DNA of 64,000 nt from positions 9,598,458 to 9,662,457 of the forward strand of contig NC_084672.1 in assembly GCF_028389875.1 (NCBI RefSeq), read 5' to 3'. The stretch is from Rhea pennata (lineage: Eukaryota; Chordata; Aves; Rheiformes; Rheidae). Below, piece by piece: positions 61,485 through 64,000 of this stretch. The stretch's first letter is position 1. Each line of letters begins with the position of its first letter. Made by a program: the position numbers and the translations under genes. Below the pieces are notes generated by a model. That model did no database searches and was not told where the DNA came from. It saw only the letters and a program-made list of their open reading frames with translations.

Positions 61485-64000
61485 GTGAGGCGCGAGCGGC
61501 CGCGCCGGGGCGGGCGGGGGGGGAGCCGCGCCGCGTCGCGCCGCGCCCCTCCCCGCGGGGCCAGGCCGGGGGGGGGGGGGGGCCGCTCCCCGCGCGGGCC
61601 GGGGCCTGTTTGCTCCCTTTTTTGGGTCGTTCCCCCCCCACCCGCGGCGGAGGCGGCTCCTCGCGCGGCCTCGCGTCCTTGGGCGGGCGCGGCGGGAGCC
61701 TGGTGCCCGCGTCCCCCCCCCCCCCCGCGCCGGGCAGCGCGGCCGCGGCCCCCCGCGTGCCCGTGCGCGGTCCGCGGCGGCTGCGGGCGTGGGGACGTTC
61801 AGGAGGCGGGAGCGCGGCGGCGTGGTGCCGCGGCAGCGCTGCCCGCGGCTGCCGCGCGGTCGCTCGTCCCTCGGTGGTTTCCCCCAGACGAAGTTCCTCG
61901 GGTTGCGCCGCCCTCCGGGGCGCCCGGCCGGGCCTCACCGGACTTAACTCTTCCCGCAACCTGCAGCGAGGCCGCGGTGGCGGTGAGGGGTGTGAACATC
62001 CCCTCGGGTTTCCTCAGGATGTCAGGCCCTGGCGGATGACCTTAAAAATAAAGGGGGGGGGGGATAAAAAAGCAGTAATTATCTCAACGCTGTTAACAGC
62101 GAAGCGCAGAAGCTCCCGCCAGATCCGTTGGTGCGGTGTGTAACCGCTCAGCGAAAGCGGCGGTAGTTGCTTTTTGTCCCGTGCGGACCGCTCGAGGCGC
62201 GCTGCTGCGTTTGGCAGCCCGTTCCCTGGGTGTTTGTTCGGGCTTGTCCCGCAGCAGATGTCTTCGCGTGAGAGCTGCGCGGAGCAGCGAGCGTGCGGAG
62301 TTTACTTCGTGCTTCCAGGGATCTGTGCGCCCGTCCCGACTGGGCCAAGCTGCAGGGAGAAGGGCGCAGCTCTGCGAGCTGATCTATGAACTTTATTGGG
62401 GAGGGGGGGAACGACTCTCTTCCTCCTGCTGCTACAAAGCAAATAGTTTTATTTGCCTGATGTCATCTTAAATAATTCCTTTCGCAGAGCGCTAATGCTT
62501 ATCTGAAGTACAGACGATAGTAACCCAGCTTTTGAGGAAGCAAATAGGCCTGTTCTTTCCGTGTTCGCTTCCCTGTACCTCCTTAACTTTTGTAGTTTCC
62601 CTGTTTGAATTCTGCCTGGTTTGTTTGTCTAATGTTGAGGTGCCTCGGCCTGTTTTTTTTATAGAAAATATATCGCATAACCTAGGATGATGGGCTTGGT
62701 TCTTGTCTGGTCTGTAAAATACTTGTTTAGGCCAAAATAACTGTGGTTTGGGGGATTTTTGTTCCTTGTAATACTGCATATCAAAGCTGATGACACACCG
62801 GTGATATAACTCCTTGATTTTATTACTGTCCAAGTAGTTCTTTTAGTAGTAAAGGATTGCCTCTCCTATATATTCTGTAAGTATTTCTTAGTTACCCCTA
62901 AAAAAATTCTTGTTTTACAAGACTAAGATTAAAATAATTTTCCCTTCTACTGATAAAAAGTTGCTGGCAAAGATGAAAAACTTAAGTAATAAATTTTTGA
63001 AAGTGTGCTCTAAGAAAGAAAGTTTACATTTCAACTTGTTGTTACTCTACGGTTGTGGATGGCACATACGAAAACCTACGCAAATAGCTTGAAGCAGATA
63101 GTGGCAAGTTATCGGAAGGAGTAACATTAACACAAACTACTGAGAAGTTGCTATGGTTACAGATAAAGGTAATCCCTGTTTCTGTGAAAGTATGTCCTTT
63201 CGTAACATATTAATTGATCTGTTTTCTGAGAGCGCTGTAAATACACAAACTTCTGCACCTACATTTTAATATCTTTTGAGTTAAGTACTGAATGTGCTTT
63301 GACTTGTATTGAAAATACTTAATTTAAGCTACAAATGATATAGATTTATTATATATACATATGTATACATACATGTATATATAATAGCATATGTGTATAT
63401 ACACACACAAAAAAATATGTACCTGGAGCGTGCCGAGTTCAATGGAAACTGTAGCATAGAGGTTTTTTTGCCCAAGAGATACCTGATGTCAAGTATTTTG
63501 AAATGTCTGGATCCTTTCTTGAAGACTTTGACCAAAGAAGGTGATGCGTGGCATCTATCATCAGAGTCCTCAGCTGTGTAGTGTGCTGTATAAGATTCAA
63601 TTCCCTGTCTTGGTCTGAAAAATAACAACAAGGCAACTGCTGTGAGTGATTGAGGCCTGTTACGGATGTGCAGCTTTATAAGGCAGGAGATACTGTAGAG
63701 CAAAGAAAAATTGAAGCTATTCTCTTAATAGTTTATTCTCTAGGCAGAAGAAAGCAGTTGGAATTTGACATGTGGATGAAGTTTAATTAGTTGTCATGGT
63801 AGCTAACTTCTGGGTCATTTGAGATAGGTACTTGAACTTCTCAGGGGAGTATGCTTCTGTCTGGTGCATCTGTACTGCTATCCAGGAAGCTAAACAGTCC
63901 TCTCTGATGAAGACCTGATGTTTGTCACATGCACCTTTTTGTTATTTCCAGATTTGATTACTGTGGTGCAGTAATACATCTTGGATTGAAAGCATCAAGA
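61485..64000 (+). other. ZFAND6: Presumed first intron of ZFAND6, cut by the window end
   Basis: It begins in the CpG island with long homopolymers (G15 at 61568-61582, C14 at 61713-61726, G11 at 62053-62063) and turns AT-rich after about 62.4 kb. A TA/TG-rich simple repeat lies at 63346-63413. No coding exon is recognised. An additional non-coding exon cannot be excluded. Confidence 0.45.
63346..63413. repeat. AT/GT simple-sequence repeat
   Basis: An imperfect run of ATATAC, ATGTAT and ACACAC units followed by an A tract. An ordinary microsatellite. Confidence 0.8.

Larger units (their letters stand above)
60990..62390 (+). promoter_or_regulatory. ZFAND6: CpG-island promoter, presumed ZFAND6
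   Basis: About 1.4 kb of very GC- and CpG-rich sequence is sharply set off from AT-rich flanks. It holds a CCAAT box in the strong NF-Y context ACCAATCAG (61325-61333), a GC box GGGGCGGGG (61181-61189) and no TATA box. A consensus splice donor on the plus strand follows 150 bases after the CCAAT box, so transcription most likely runs rightward from about 61.4 kb. In mammals the next gene after BCL2A1 is ZFAND6, on the opposite strand to BCL2A1, with a non-coding first exon. The identification rests on that synteny. Confidence 0.6.

Noticed and set aside
61330-62143. Long open frames (up to 244 codons) on both strands in the CpG island
   Set aside because: They are rich in G, A, R and P on every frame, lack any domain, and reflect the scarcity of stop codons in GC-rich DNA.
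1-64000. Endogenous retrovirus or other LTR element
   Set aside because: No paired LTRs, primer-binding site or recognisable retroviral protein sequence was noticed.
1-64000. tRNA, microRNA or other structured RNA gene
   Set aside because: A scan for B-box-like words and long hairpins gave nothing convincing; the small palindromes at 36.9 and 37.15 kb are too short.

Overview
The window is vertebrate nuclear DNA, almost certainly from a bird. The evidence is spliced genes with GT-AG introns, two CpG islands, a CR1 LINE tail, a few very old SINE remnants, low repeat density overall, and two proteins that look avian from memory. The gene order also fits: MTHFS (-), BCL2A1 (-), then a CpG-island start on the + strand is the arrangement of human 15q25.1, where the third gene is ZFAND6.

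Layout. 1-8.3 kb is gene-free flank beyond the 3' end of MTHFS. From 8.6 to 31.7 kb lies MTHFS on the minus strand, with three coding exons (31571-31684, 28017-28281, 8742-8965) and introns of 3.3 and 19.1 kb; together they give a complete 200-residue protein. From 31.3 to 32.3 kb is its CpG-island promoter. BCL2A1 follows at 33.7-36.7 kb on the minus strand, with two coding exons (36214-36633, 34664-34768) and a 1.4-kb intron that carries an antisense CR1 tail; the joined protein is 174 residues and complete. From 36.7 to 61 kb is about 24 kb of AT-rich intergenic DNA with ancient repeats, homopolymer tracts, a candidate CTCF site and a possible POU/SOX-type element. From 61 to 62.4 kb a second CpG island carries a CCAAT box, a GC box and a consensus splice donor, and is best read as the promoter and non-coding first exon of ZFAND6. 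Its coding exons would lie beyond 64 kb.

How the genes relate. MTHFS (folate metabolism) and the presumed ZFAND6 are housekeeping-type genes with GC-rich, TATA-less promoters. BCL2A1, between them, is an anti-apoptotic blood-cell gene with a quite different promoter: AT-rich, a TATA-like box, an ETS-RUNX pair and a perfect PU.1-IRF composite motif. Its 3' UTR has an AU-rich element. The BCL2A1 3' end and the MTHFS start are only about 2 kb apart on the same strand, and a perfect kappaB motif lies between them.

I found no undescribed multi-gene system. The more interesting items are regulatory: a TISU-type start at MTHFS, the immune-type BCL2A1 promoter, a candidate CTCF boundary, and two poly(A)-tailed insert candidates flanked by short direct repeats. 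All assignments come from reading the sequence and from memory of the families; no search was run.
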